Shown piece by piece: positions 1-6,738 of a DNA stretch of 8,920 nt. The position numbers and the translations under genes were made by a program. The first letter of the stretch is position 1. The number at the start of each line of letters is the position of its first letter. The DNA lies in NCBI GenBank assembly GCA_024638345.1, contig JAHEKL010000100.1:1-8920 (forward strand). Reading direction: 5' to 3'. The notes below the pieces were generated by a model. That model was not told where the DNA came from. It saw nothing but the letters and a program-made list of their open reading frames with translations, and did not search any database. The DNA is from Gammaproteobacteria bacterium. GTDB lineage: Bacteria; Gemmatimonadota; Gemmatimonadetes; Longimicrobiales; Gaopeijiaceae.

Positions 1-2
1 GT

Positions 3-389
3 CGAGCGGCATCCGCAGGCGGGTTCGATCTGGTGATGCAGCTCATTCCCAGAACCCCGAGGGAGAGACGGGTCTTCGCCGGACTCTCGTTGGTTGCGGG
101 TCTGGGGGAGGAAGCGGCCTGTCGCGGATACGCGCTCGGTGCGATACAGCTGTTGTTCCCCGGACCTTGGACCGCCGCGGTTCTTTCCTCCATCGCGTTC
201 GGAACCCTGCATGCGTACCAGGGACCCGTCGGCATTCTGAGAACGGGAATGATCGGGTTCGTCCTTGCGATTCCCGTCCTCGCCACCGGGAGTCTCGTAC
301 CCGGCATGATCGCGCATACCCTGATCGACCTGGTCGCGGGGCTCGTCATCGGACCGCGCATGGTGGCCAGGGCCGAGAGGGGCCCGTGA
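3..389 (+). CDS. CPBP (CAAX-type) family intramembrane metalloprotease, 5'-truncated
   Basis: This is the C-terminal part of a membrane protease of the CPBP/Abi family, integral membrane proteins related to the eukaryotic Rce1 CAAX protease. The frame is open from the first complete codon at 3 and stops at 387-389, so the true start lies outside the window. The three family motifs appear in order. The first is the EExxxR motif (GEEAACR), the glutamate pair thought to be catalytic. The second is FxxxH (FGTLH) in the next hydrophobic segment. The third is HxxxD (HTLID) near the C-terminus. Hydrophobic stretches around these motifs fit transmembrane helices, and the protein ends in a short basic tail. 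Its stop overlaps the GTG start of the MOSC gene (GTGA), so the two are probably translationally coupled. The substrate is unknown; bacterial members have been linked to bacteriocin immunity or membrane-protein processing, but nothing here says which. Confidence 0.82.
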   Translation, partial: RAASAGGFDLVMQLIPRTPRERRVFAGLSLVAGLGEEAACRGYALGAIQLLFPGPWTAAVLSSIAFGTLHAYQGPVGILRTGMIGFVLAIPVLATGSLVPGMIAHTLIDLVAGLVIGPRMVARAERGP

Positions 390-1216
390 AGCCTGAGCTG
401 ACGGGGATCCGGATCTACCCGGTGAAGGGCGCCGCTGGGATCGCTTTCGATTCCTGGAAGCTGGACCGGCTGGGCCTGGAGTACGACCGTCGCTGGATGC
501 TCGTGGATTCGCACGACCGGTTCCGGTCTCAACGCTCCGATCCACGGTTGTGTCTGATCCAACCCACTCTGGAGTCAACTGGACTTCGGCTGGAAGCGCC
601 GGGAATGCCGTCGCTGCTCGTGCCCCTGGAGCCGCAAGACCCGAGCTCGCGGTCGGTCGTCATCTGGGCCGACGAGGTCCTCGTCTCCGATGGGTATCGC
701 GAGGCCGACGAATGGTTCAGCCGTTTCTTGGGGAGCACGTGCACCCTCGTCCGCATGACGGACGAGCCCACCCGTTGGTGCGATCCCGATTTCGCGGCGG
801 ACCGACCCGTGGCTCTCACCGACGGGTTTCCGCTGCTCCTCGTTTCGGAGGAATCGCTCGGGGACCTGAACCGGAGGATGGAGGGTCCGTTGTCGATGGA
901 GCGGTTCCGACCGAATCTCATCGTCAGCGCGGGCGGTCCATACGCCGAAGACGACTGGTGTAGTCTCGAGATCTGCGGCGTCGAGCTACACGTGGTCAAG
1001 CCGTGCTCGAGATGCGTCGTAACGACGGTGGATCAGGTGAGCGGGACCCAAGGCCCGGAGCCACTGCGCACCCTCGCCACATACCGGTCGCAGGGCGGGA
1101 AAGTCTATTTCGGACAGAACGTGGCTCACTCCATGCAGGGAACCCTGTCGGTGGGCTCTCCCGTGAAGGCCACGCCCAAGGATCGGACAAGAAGGTTGCA
1201 GAAACCTTTCAAATGA
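386..1216 (+). CDS. MOSC-domain protein (YcbX/mARC-like), without ferredoxin domain
   Basis: The 276-aa protein has an N-terminal MOSC beta-barrel domain at about residues 3-125, opening with the typical 'GIRIYPVKG' strand and followed by 'LDRLGLEYDRRWMLVD'. The C-terminal MOSC domain is at about 140-262. Residues 205-216 (KPCSRCVVTTVD) match the conserved KPCxRCxxTTxD motif. By analogy with mARC and YcbX, Cys210 is the expected ligand of the molybdenum cofactor. Family members reduce N-hydroxylated compounds such as hydroxylamines and base analogues. E. coli YcbX also carries a C-terminal 2Fe-2S ferredoxin domain; this protein ends soon after the MOSC domain, so it would need a separate electron donor. 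I chose GTG 386 because homology begins there, GAGAGG lies 5 nt upstream, and it overlaps the previous stop as GTGA. The frame is open back to 167, but that stretch reads as nonsense shadow of the protease gene. Confidence 0.87.
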   Translation: MKPELTGIRIYPVKGAAGIAFDSWKLDRLGLEYDRRWMLVDSHDRFRSQRSDPRLCLIQPTLESTGLRLEAPGMPSLLVPLEPQDPSSRSVVIWADEVLVSDGYREADEWFSRFLGSTCTLVRMTDEPTRWCDPDFAADRPVALTDGFPLLLVSEESLGDLNRRMEGPLSMERFRPNLIVSAGGPYAEDDWCSLEICGVELHVVKPCSRCVVTTVDQVSGTQGPEPLRTLATYRSQGGKVYFGQNVAHSMQGTLSVGSPVKATPKDRTRRLQKPFK

Positions 1217-1302
1217 CCAATAGGTATTGATAGAGGATCCACGAGCGAATTCGGGTCCCTGCGCTTCATCTCGCCGCCGCGGTCGCTGCGCCGAGCCACG
1301 AT

Positions 1303-1307
1303 GGAGG
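1303..1307 (+). promoter_or_regulatory. Shine-Dalgarno GGAGG deciding the GTG 1313 start
   Basis: GGAGG sits 5 nt before GTG 1313. The in-frame ATG at 1301 overlaps this site and has no ribosome-binding site of its own, so 1313 is the better start of the small unknown gene. Confidence 0.6.
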
Positions 1308-1312
1308 TCCAC

Positions 1313-1732
1313 GTGATCTTGACTTGCAACTACGAGGAGCTGACCGCCGTCAGGTTCGGCGCGCGTGCTTTTCTCGAGGAGCAGCCGAGCAGTGGACGGA
1401 TCGCCGCTCCCAGCGCCACACGCGTGGCGGTGGAGGCCCTGGTCGATCGCCTGAGAGGTGACCTCTCCCTATCCACCCTCGCCGATCAAGCCGAGGTGGA
1501 GACGGCTCTCCGGGCGGTCGTAAAGCATCTGCGCGCCGAGATGTACCTTCGTGTTCTCGCGACACACCCGGCCGCCGAGGTTTCCGTGGCCGCGTACTTC
1601 GACTTCGCGCACGCCCTCTCCGTTCTCGGTCGAGTCGAGGAGATCGGTGAAGAGATGAGCGCTCTGATCGAAGTGATGACCGGTGCATCCCCTGACGAAG
1701 AAACCGTCCGGTCGTTCGTCTTCCCAGACTGA
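1313..1732 (+). CDS. Hypothetical protein upstream of the ECF sigma factor
   Basis: I do not recognise this 139-aa protein. It is rich in Ala, Glu, Leu and Val and reads as mostly alpha-helical and cytoplasmic. It has no signal peptide and no membrane segment. The N-terminus is 'VILTCNYEELTAVRFGAR', with its only cysteine at residue 5. The middle (about 38-80) has amphipathic helices, and a helical C-terminal half ends in 'RSFVFPD'. No catalytic motif is visible. The start is set at GTG 1313 by a GGAGG site; starting at ATG 1301 would add four residues. It ends 23 nt before the sigma-factor gene on the same strand, so the two may share a transcript and it could modulate the sigma/anti-sigma pair; that is inference from position only. 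The coding call rests on an uninterrupted frame, GC-rich third positions and plausible protein composition. Confidence 0.66.
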   Translation: MILTCNYEELTAVRFGARAFLEEQPSSGRIAAPSATRVAVEALVDRLRGDLSLSTLADQAEVETALRAVVKHLRAEMYLRVLATHPAAEVSVAAYFDFAHALSVLGRVEEIGEEMSALIEVMTGASPDEETVRSFVFPD

Positions 1733-1755
1733 CCTCCCTTGCAGACGCCGATGCC

Positions 1756-2358
1756 GTGACGGACTCGGAATTGCCGGGCCCGTCCCGAGACCGGAGTTTT
1801 CGCGAAGAGGCTCTTCCGCAGATGGATGCGGTCTACCGCTTCGCGCTCCGGCTGACGGGAGAACCCGACGCAGCCTCCGATCTCACGCAGGACACCTTCC
1901 TCAGGGCCTGGGAGAACTGGGATCGCTATACGCCAGGAACCAAGGCCAAGAGCTGGCTGTTTACCATCTGCAGGAACCTGTTTCTCAGACGAAGGGAGCG
2001 CGCACGGCGCCATGACGAGATCGTGACGGCCGTGGCGGACGACGATCCCCGGAACGTATCACGCGAGAGCACGGTCTTCCTTGCGGTCAAGGACCGGGAT
2101 CCGGAAGGGGCGTTCTGGAGTGACGTAGTCGACGCGAGGATCCTGGAGGCGATCGAGGCGCTGCCCCCCGAGTTTCGGGAGGCGGTGGTGTTGTCCGACC
2201 TCGAAGACCTCTCCTACGCTGAGATCGCCAAGGTCATGGATGTGCCTGTCGGCACGGTAAAGAGCCGGCTATTCCGCGGTCGTCGCATCCTTCAGGAGCG
2301 GCTCTATCAGTATGCGCTGTCGGAAGGGATCATCACGGACGAGGGCCGTGAGGCGTGA
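1756..2358 (+). CDS. ECF (group 4) RNA polymerase sigma factor, SigR-like
   Basis: This 200-aa alternative sigma factor would direct RNA polymerase to a stress regulon. Region 2 covers about residues 15-82: 'VYRFALRLTG' is the core-binding helix, then 'SDLTQDTFLRAW', and 'GTKAKSWLFTICRN' is the part that contacts the -10 element. A variable acidic linker follows (83-125). Region 4 covers about 128-183, with 'LPPEFREAVVLSDLEDL' and the helix-turn-helix 'YAEIAKVMDVPVGTVKSRL'. The wording of regions 2 and 4 resembles actinobacterial SigR/SigH, and the zinc-binding anti-sigma downstream fits that type. GTG 1756 is the only good start keeping the region 2 N-terminal helix. TTG 1771 and ATG 1822 are in frame, but 1822 would cut into region 2. 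No clear Shine-Dalgarno precedes it, so its translation may depend on the gene ending 23 nt upstream. I saw no SigR-type GGAAT-N18-GTT promoter before it. Confidence 0.94.
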   Translation: MTDSELPGPSRDRSFREEALPQMDAVYRFALRLTGEPDAASDLTQDTFLRAWENWDRYTPGTKAKSWLFTICRNLFLRRRERARRHDEIVTAVADDDPRNVSRESTVFLAVKDRDPEGAFWSDVVDARILEAIEALPPEFREAVVLSDLEDLSYAEIAKVMDVPVGTVKSRLFRGRRILQERLYQYALSEGIITDEGREA

Positions 2359-2382
2359 ACGAACGAAAGGACGGGGGGGGAA

Positions 2383-2700
2383 ATGACGTGGACGGATGAC
2401 CTGAGGCGGATTCTTCAGCGCCTGAGGGGGGAGCGGCCGGAGGCGCAGCCGCCCGGTGGGATCGAATGCCACGAGGCGATGGCCAAGATCTTCGATTGGC
2501 TCGACAACGAGCTGGATCCACAGGAGGCAGAGTGCGTCGGCGAGCACCTGCAGACCTGCGCGAGATGCTATCCCCGCCTGAAGTTCGAGCAGGCGTTCTG
2601 CGAGGCCCTGAAGCGGGCTTCATCCAACGAGACGGCTGGAGCGGATTTGCAGCAGCAGATCCTGGACGCGTTGGTAGAGGAGGGCTACACGACCGACTGA
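2383..2700 (+). CDS. Zinc-binding anti-sigma factor, RsrA-like (ZAS family)
   Basis: This 105-aa soluble protein probably binds the sigma factor encoded 24 nt upstream and releases it on oxidation. The ZAS core is at about residues 28-75. Cys29-His30 begins the helix 'EAMAKIFDWLDNEL', and His55-x3-Cys59-x2-Cys62 forms the signature zinc site. Cys51 and Cys73 are extra thiols. The spacing of the first Cys, the 'FLD-E' helix, the second Cys and HxxxCxxC matches Streptomyces RsrA as I know it, where thiol oxidation to a disulfide expels zinc and frees SigR. No transmembrane helix is present, so this is a cytoplasmic sensor rather than an extracytoplasmic one. The C-terminal third is a hydrophilic tail. 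The leader contains AAAGGA at 2366-2371 and a run of eight G at 2373-2380 just before the ATG. The exact inducing signal is inferred. Confidence 0.88.
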   Translation: MTWTDDLRRILQRLRGERPEAQPPGGIECHEAMAKIFDWLDNELDPQEAECVGEHLQTCARCYPRLKFEQAFCEALKRASSNETAGADLQQQILDALVEEGYTTD

Positions 2701-2702
2701 TT

Positions 2703-2725
2703 CCGCCGAGCCACTGGCGGTTCTT
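2703..2725 (+). terminator. Possible weak terminator after the anti-sigma gene
   Basis: CCGCC (2703-2707) pairs with GGCGG (2716-2720) around an 8-nt loop, followed by TTCTT. It starts 2 nt after the anti-sigma stop. The stem is short and the T-rich tail poor, so it could be chance in GC-rich DNA. Confidence 0.3.
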
Positions 2726-2857
2726 GGCCCGGCCGCCGTCGATCGATCCTGCCTCCCAGGGCCACCTCAAGCGCTTCGCCTTCCATCACAGCTCGGGCCT
2801 CCACATCATAGTGGCGTCATTCCGCTTGTCCCCCCGAAAGCACCAGGAGTCCCCAGC

Positions 2858-5425
2858 ATGGCCCAGAAGCGGGAGCGGATCGTCCAACGGCTGATCGAGG
2901 AGGAGATGCGCGAAGCCTTCCTCGACTATTCCATGAGCGTGATCGTTCAGCGCGCCTTGCCCGACGTCCGCGACGGCCTCAAGCCCGTCCATCGCCGGAT
3001 CCTGTTCGCGATGAGGGAGCTCGGGCTGCTTCCCGAGCGACCACACAAGAAGAGCGCGACAGTCGTGGGGGAGGTTCTGGGCAAGTACCATCCACACGGG
3101 GACAACGCGGTCTACGATACGCTCGTTCGGATGGTCCAGGATTTCTCGCTTCGCTACCCCCTCATCGATGGACAGGGGAACTTCGGCTCGATCGACGGCG
3201 ACGCGGCTGCGGCATATCGCTATACAGAGGCGAAGCTGGCGGCGGTTTCCCTCGAGCTGCTCGCCGATCTCGACAAGGAGACGGTCGACTGGAGGCCGAA
3301 CTTCGACGGGCGGCTGACCGAGCCCGCGGTGCTTCCGGGACGGCTTCCCAATCTGCTCGTGAACGGTTCGGCGGGGATCGCGGTCGGGATGTCCACGAAC
3401 ATCCCACCACACAACCTGAAGGAGGTATCCGCGGCGTTCCGGCACTTGGTAGACGATCCCGAGTGCAGCGTAGCCCAGCTCATGAAGCACGTCCCCGGGC
3501 CCGATTTCCCGACCGGTGGCTACATCGTCGGTACCGATGGAATCAAGGACATGTACGAGACCGGTCGCGGACGCGTCACCATGCGCGCGAAGATTCGCAA
3601 GGAGGCGCTCCGCGGAGGTAAGCATCAACTGGTCGTGAGCGAGCTTCCTTACGGGGTCTCCAAATCCCGGATCATCGAGCAGATCGTGGATCTGTCCCGC
3701 AAGGGAAAGCTGCCCGAGGTGACGGACGTGCGTGACGAGTCCGATCGCGACGGCATGCGTTTGGTGATGGAGCTGAAGCGCGGCTCCAAAGTCCAGCCGG
3801 TCTTGAGGGTCCTCCATCGAAGCACCCACCTCCAGACCAACTTCGGCGCCATCCTGCTCGCCCTGGATGGTGGACAGCCGAAAGAGTTCAACCTCAAGCA
3901 GCTTCTCGAGAGGTACCGCGACCACAGGTTGGAGGTGGTCGTCCGCAGGTCTCGTCACGACCTGGAGAAGGCCGAGGGCGAGTTGCACATCGTGGAGGGG
4001 CTGCTTCTCGCATTGGGGGAGATCGACGAGGTGATTCGGATCATCCGCGAATCGCGGGATCGGACATCCGCAGCGGAGCGGCTGCAGGATCGCTTCGGTC
4101 TCTCCGAAGCCCAGGCCGACGCCATCCTCAAGATGCGGCTCGGGCAGCTCACTTCGCTGGAGCGTGAGGAGCTTCAGACCCGGCGGTCCAATCTCGGGCA
4201 GACCATCGAGGAACTGCGAAGGATCCTCGGCAGCGAAACCGAGCAGCTGGCCTTGGTCCTGGGGGAGCTCGAGGAGTTGACCGAGCGCTTCGGTGACCGA
4301 CGTAGAACCGAGATCCTCGGGAAAGACGCGAAGGACGAGGCGCCTCTCGAGGACGTCATCGCCGATGAAGACGTCGTGATCACGGTCAGCCACCAGGGGT
4401 TCGTGAAGCGGATCCCGGTGCATCTCTACCGCCGCCGCGTACGGAGTGGAAAGGCGCTCGCGGGGATGGAAAACTATGACGACGACTGGCTCGAGAGGGT
4501 CTTCACGGCCCGCACGAAGGGCTGGCTCCTCGCATTCACCGAGCGTGGGCGTGCCCATTTCCTCGCGGTGCTGGATGTGCCCGAGTCGTCTCGGGCGTCG
4601 AGGGGACAGTCGGTCTACGCCCTCCTGAACGCCGACCGAAACGACCGGATCGTCGCCCTCGTGCCGGTCGAGGAGCTCGAAGAGAAGGGGAAGGTCCTCC
4701 TCTTCGTATCTCGAAGAGGCATTGTGAAGCGCACCGACCTGAGCGAGTTCTCGAACCCGAGGTCCGGTGGGGTGATCGCAGCCGGGGTGCGGGCCGAGGA
4801 CGAGATCATCGAAGTGATGCTCTCCGATGAGCGGGCTCAGGTGATGCTGCTCACTCGGGATGGACGTGCGATTCGCTTCGAGGAGAAGGATGTATCCCTC
4901 ATGGGTCGGACGGCCCAGGGGGTGAAAGGGATCGAACTCCGTGGCGACGATCGCGTGATCGGGGTGATCCTGGTGCGTCGAGACGCGGCGGTGCTCACCA
5001 TGAGCGACGAGGGATGGGCCAAACGCACTCCGCTCTCCGACTTCCCGCTACAGAAGCGCGGTGGGCTCGGAACCATGGCCATTCCCGCGAGCGCTAAGAC
5101 CGGAAGTCTGATCGGTGCGCTGGAGGTGGTGGGTCAGGACGAAGTCACAGTCGTCACGGCGAACGGCGGCGTCACGCATCTGGACGTGGAGTCCGTACCC
5201 GAGCAGGGTCGCCGAAACCGCGGGGCGAGGGTGGTGCCGGTGCCATCCGGCGACCGCGTAGTCGAGATCTCACGGAGCATCGCCGCGGAGGGCGATACGA
5301 ACGGGGCTACGAATGGATCGACGAACGGCGCTTCCGGTGCAGCTTCGGGGGACTCGGGAGCCCATGAAGAAGGGGCGGGAGTCGGGAGCCCGGGAGAGCA
5401 GCCGGACCTCTTCGTCGGGGAGTAG
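2858..5425 (+). CDS. gyrA: DNA gyrase subunit A
   Basis: This 855-aa subunit breaks and rejoins DNA in the GyrA2GyrB2 complex, which introduces negative supercoils. The winged-helix/tower breakage-reunion domain spans about 1-500: 'ALPDVRDGLKPVHRRIL' near 33-49, the QRDR at about 67-106, and the catalytic tyrosine in 'AYRYTEAKL' at Tyr122, the same number as in E. coli. A coiled-coil segment lies at about 370-480. The C-terminal beta-pinwheel is at about 500-800, with repeated strands such as 'VSHQGFVKRIPV'. The GyrA box appears as QKRGGLG at 732-738, close to the QRRGGKG consensus, which argues for gyrase rather than ParC. Residue 83, usually Ser, Thr or Ala, is Asn here, while Asp87 is kept. 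Residues 808-855 are a Gly/Ala/Asn/Ser/Glu-rich tail. ATG 2858 has AGGAG 8 nt upstream. The gene stands alone on its strand, 157 nt after the anti-sigma gene, and no clear promoter is visible (the best -10-like site is CATAGT at 2807-2812). Confidence 0.98.
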   Translation: MAQKRERIVQRLIEEEMREAFLDYSMSVIVQRALPDVRDGLKPVHRRILFAMRELGLLPERPHKKSATVVGEVLGKYHPHGDNAVYDTLVRMVQDFSLRYPLIDGQGNFGSIDGDAAAAYRYTEAKLAAVSLELLADLDKETVDWRPNFDGRLTEPAVLPGRLPNLLVNGSAGIAVGMSTNIPPHNLKEVSAAFRHLVDDPECSVAQLMKHVPGPDFPTGGYIVGTDGIKDMYETGRGRVTMRAKIRKEALRGGKHQLVVSELPYGVSKSRIIEQIVDLSRKGKLPEVTDVRDESDRDGMRLVMELKRGSKVQPVLRVLHRSTHLQTNFGAILLALDGGQPKEFNLKQLLERYRDHRLEVVVRRSRHDLEKAEGELHIVEGLLLALGEIDEVIRIIRESRDRTSAAERLQDRFGLSEAQADAILKMRLGQLTSLEREELQTRRSNLGQTIEELRRILGSETEQLALVLGELEELTERFGDRRRTEILGKDAKDEAPLEDVIADEDVVITVSHQGFVKRIPVHLYRRRVRSGKALAGMENYDDDWLERVFTARTKGWLLAFTERGRAHFLAVLDVPESSRASRGQSVYALLNADRNDRIVALVPVEELEEKGKVLLFVSRRGIVKRTDLSEFSNPRSGGVIAAGVRAEDEIIEVMLSDERAQVMLLTRDGRAIRFEEKDVSLMGRTAQGVKGIELRGDDRVIGVILVRRDAAVLTMSDEGWAKRTPLSDFPLQKRGGLGTMAIPASAKTGSLIGALEVVGQDEVTVVTANGGVTHLDVESVPEQGRRNRGARVVPVPSGDRVVEISRSIAAEGDTNGATNGSTNGASGAASGDSGAHEEGAGVGSPGEQPDLFVGE
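5294..5329 (+). repeat. Three 12-bp tandem units inside the gyrA tail
   Basis: Three 12-bp units in frame each encode x-Thr-Asn-Gly (DTNG, ATNG, STNG; residues 813-824). The shared core is ACGAAC/TGG. It looks like a small in-frame minisatellite in the disordered GyrA C-terminus. Confidence 0.7.
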
Positions 5426-5449
5426 GCGCTCCTGACCGAAGGGGTCGCC
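5425..5449. terminator. Possible hairpin between the convergent gyrA and Nudix genes
   Basis: The 32 nt between the two convergent stops hold GGC (5425-5427) facing GCC (5447-5449) and an inner GACC (5434-5437) facing GGTC (5443-5446). It could stop transcription from either side, but the stem is interrupted and there is no T-run. Confidence 0.3.
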
Positions 5450-5457
5450 AAGGGATC

Positions 5458-6057
5458 TCAGGCCATCCGTTGGAACAGGTCGCGGAGGATCCTTCGCGTG
5501 AGGCCCCAGATCACCCGGTCGTCCAGACCGATGGCTGGAAAGGTGAGGACGCGGTCTTCGAAAGGTCTGCTATGTACCGTCGTCCGCGCCGGATCCGTGA
5601 GCGTCGGGACGGGAATCCAAAGTGCGTCCGCCACCTCCTCCGAGACCGCCCTGGCCATCGTGCTCCCCGGAACGGAGAAGACGAGCGGGAGGATAGAGAG
5701 GGTAGGCAGGCGCACGCTCTCCGGCTCGACGACCGGCAGGCGGCCCAGGGTCGTGCCACGGGTGGCGAGATCGATCCCGGTTTCCTCGCGCGTCTCCCGC
5801 ATCGCGGTGTCCAGCAGCGAGCGATCCACGTCCTCTCGCCGGCCTCCCGGAAACGCCATGTGCCCAGACCAGGGGTCGGCGTCGAAATCGGCTCGCTGGA
5901 TGAGGAGGATCTCGTCGCCCGTCGAGCCCGGACGAAGGATCACGGCGACGGATGCAACCCAACCCCCTTCGCGGGGAGCGGGGTCGTCCGCCGGACCCCG
6001 ATAGATGTCGAACCGACTTTCGGGCCGGGGATCGTCTGAAGGGGAGGGGGGAAGCAC
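5458..6057 (-). CDS. Nudix hydrolase, CoA-pyrophosphatase-like
   Basis: This 199-aa Nudix enzyme probably hydrolyses a nucleoside diphosphate derivative. The best match in style is the NudL/NUDT7 group, which splits coenzyme A into phosphopantetheine and 3',5'-ADP. The domain runs from about residue 33 ('WVASVAVIL') to 195. The segment 'ADPWSGHMAFPGGRR' (60-74) precedes the Nudix box, whose core is R87-E88-T-R-E91-E92-T-G94-I95; the acidic residues there bind the catalytic metal. The spacing from Gly72 to Asp78 and then to Arg87 is the longer form typical of the CoA group rather than the classic Gx5Ex7REUXEE. 'ESVRLPTLSILPLVF' (113-127) follows, as expected for a downstream substrate loop. 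The start is GTG 6057, 3 nt after the queE stop, with AGAGGGG about 8 nt upstream inside queE. It is the last gene of a three-gene operon. Substrate is inferred from sequence style only. Confidence 0.9.
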   Translation of the reverse strand: MLPPSPSDDPRPESRFDIYRGPADDPAPREGGWVASVAVILRPGSTGDEILLIQRADFDADPWSGHMAFPGGRREDVDRSLLDTAMRETREETGIDLATRGTTLGRLPVVEPESVRLPTLSILPLVFSVPGSTMARAVSEEVADALWIPVPTLTDPARTTVHSRPFEDRVLTFPAIGLDDRVIWGLTRRILRDLFQRMA

Positions 6058-6060
6058 GGC

Positions 6061-6738
6061 TCAGACCCCTCTTCGCGCAGGCTCCCAGATGTGCTTGTGC
6101 AGCTGCGTCTGGATCCGCACGGGAAGTCGGTCTTCGAGCACCCAATGGGCGAGCGTATCCAAACCCGGGCCCGACTCTCCCCAGACCGGCGAGAACAAGA
6201 GGGCCTTCAGAGAGCCCTCCCGGACCCTCCGGTCGAGGCTCCGCTCTGTGATCGTTCGCTTGCTCCACTCGTAGTCGGCCCGATCGGCGATGACGAACTT
6301 CACCTCGTCGCCACCGTCCAGGTGCTCGAGGTTTTCCCATCGATTCCGCTCGGACTCCCCGGACCCTGGGCACTTGAGATCCATGATCACGTGGGCAGCG
6401 GGGTTCAGCTCCGAGATGTCCTCGGAGCCAGCCGTTTCCACCAACACCGTGAATCCCGATCGAACGAGCCGGTCGACCAGGACGAATGCACTACGGTGGG
6501 CGAGTGGCTCGCCACCCGTGATCTCGACCAGAGGACAGGCGATGGCCTCGACGCGCGCCACGATCTCGTCGAGAGTCGTCCGCTCCCCCCCGTGAAACGA
6601 GTACGTCGTGTCGCACCAGACGCAGCGCAGCGGACAGCCCGTCAGACGCACGAACGTGCAGGGCAGTCCCGCCCAGGTCGATTCTCCCTGGATGGAGTGG
6701 AAGATCTCCGTGACGCGGAGGAAGGGTTTCGGGGTCAC
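6061..6738 (-). CDS. queE: 7-carboxy-7-deazaguanine synthase (radical SAM)
   Basis: This 225-aa radical SAM enzyme converts 6-carboxy-5,6,7,8-tetrahydropterin to 7-carboxy-7-deazaguanine, the ring-contraction step towards preQ0 and the tRNA base queuosine. Residues 12-20 (IFHSIQGES) are the family opening. The cluster motif is Cys35-x3-Cys39-x2-Cys42 within 'GCPLRCVWCDTTYSF' (34-48), where the three cysteines hold the 4Fe-4S cluster. 'EITGGEP' (72-78) is the SAM-binding GGE motif. The end 'IQTQLHKHIWEPARRGV' is the usual QueE C-terminus. The length is normal. I set the start at GTG 6738, giving 'VTPKPFLRVTEIFHS'. The open frame to 6897 is shadow of the upstream gene and carries no homology. 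GTG overlaps the upstream stop as GTGA, with GGAAGG (6754-6749) 10 nt before it. queC, queD and queF are not in the window. Confidence 0.96.
   Translation of the reverse strand: MTPKPFLRVTEIFHSIQGESTWAGLPCTFVRLTGCPLRCVWCDTTYSFHGGERTTLDEIVARVEAIACPLVEITGGEPLAHRSAFVLVDRLVRSGFTVLVETAGSEDISELNPAAHVIMDLKCPGSGESERNRWENLEHLDGGDEVKFVIADRADYEWSKRTITERSLDRRVREGSLKALLFSPVWGESGPGLDTLAHWVLEDRLPVRIQTQLHKHIWEPARRGV

Noticed and set aside
1191..1209. Hairpin AAGGTT/AACCTT at the end of the MOSC gene as a terminator
   Set aside because: It is inside the coding sequence, has a short AT-rich stem and no T-run.
1230..1260. BamHI (GGATCC) and EcoRI (GAATTC) sites close together, like a cloning site
   Set aside because: The flanks are normal genomic sequence and no vector sequence is visible, so this is most likely chance.
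1217..1800. SigR-type autoregulatory promoter (GGAAT-N18-GTT) for the sigma operon
   Set aside because: The only GGAAT here (1767-1771) lies inside the sigma gene and has no GTT at the required distance.
2786..4558. 590-codon open frame on the minus strand opposite gyrA
   Set aside because: It is a shadow of gyrA caused by GC-rich third positions. Its translation has no family motif, and gyrA is certain on the other strand.
5570..6373. 267-codon minus-strand frame across queE and the Nudix gene
   Set aside because: It is out of frame with both recognised enzymes and has shadow-like, Arg-rich composition.
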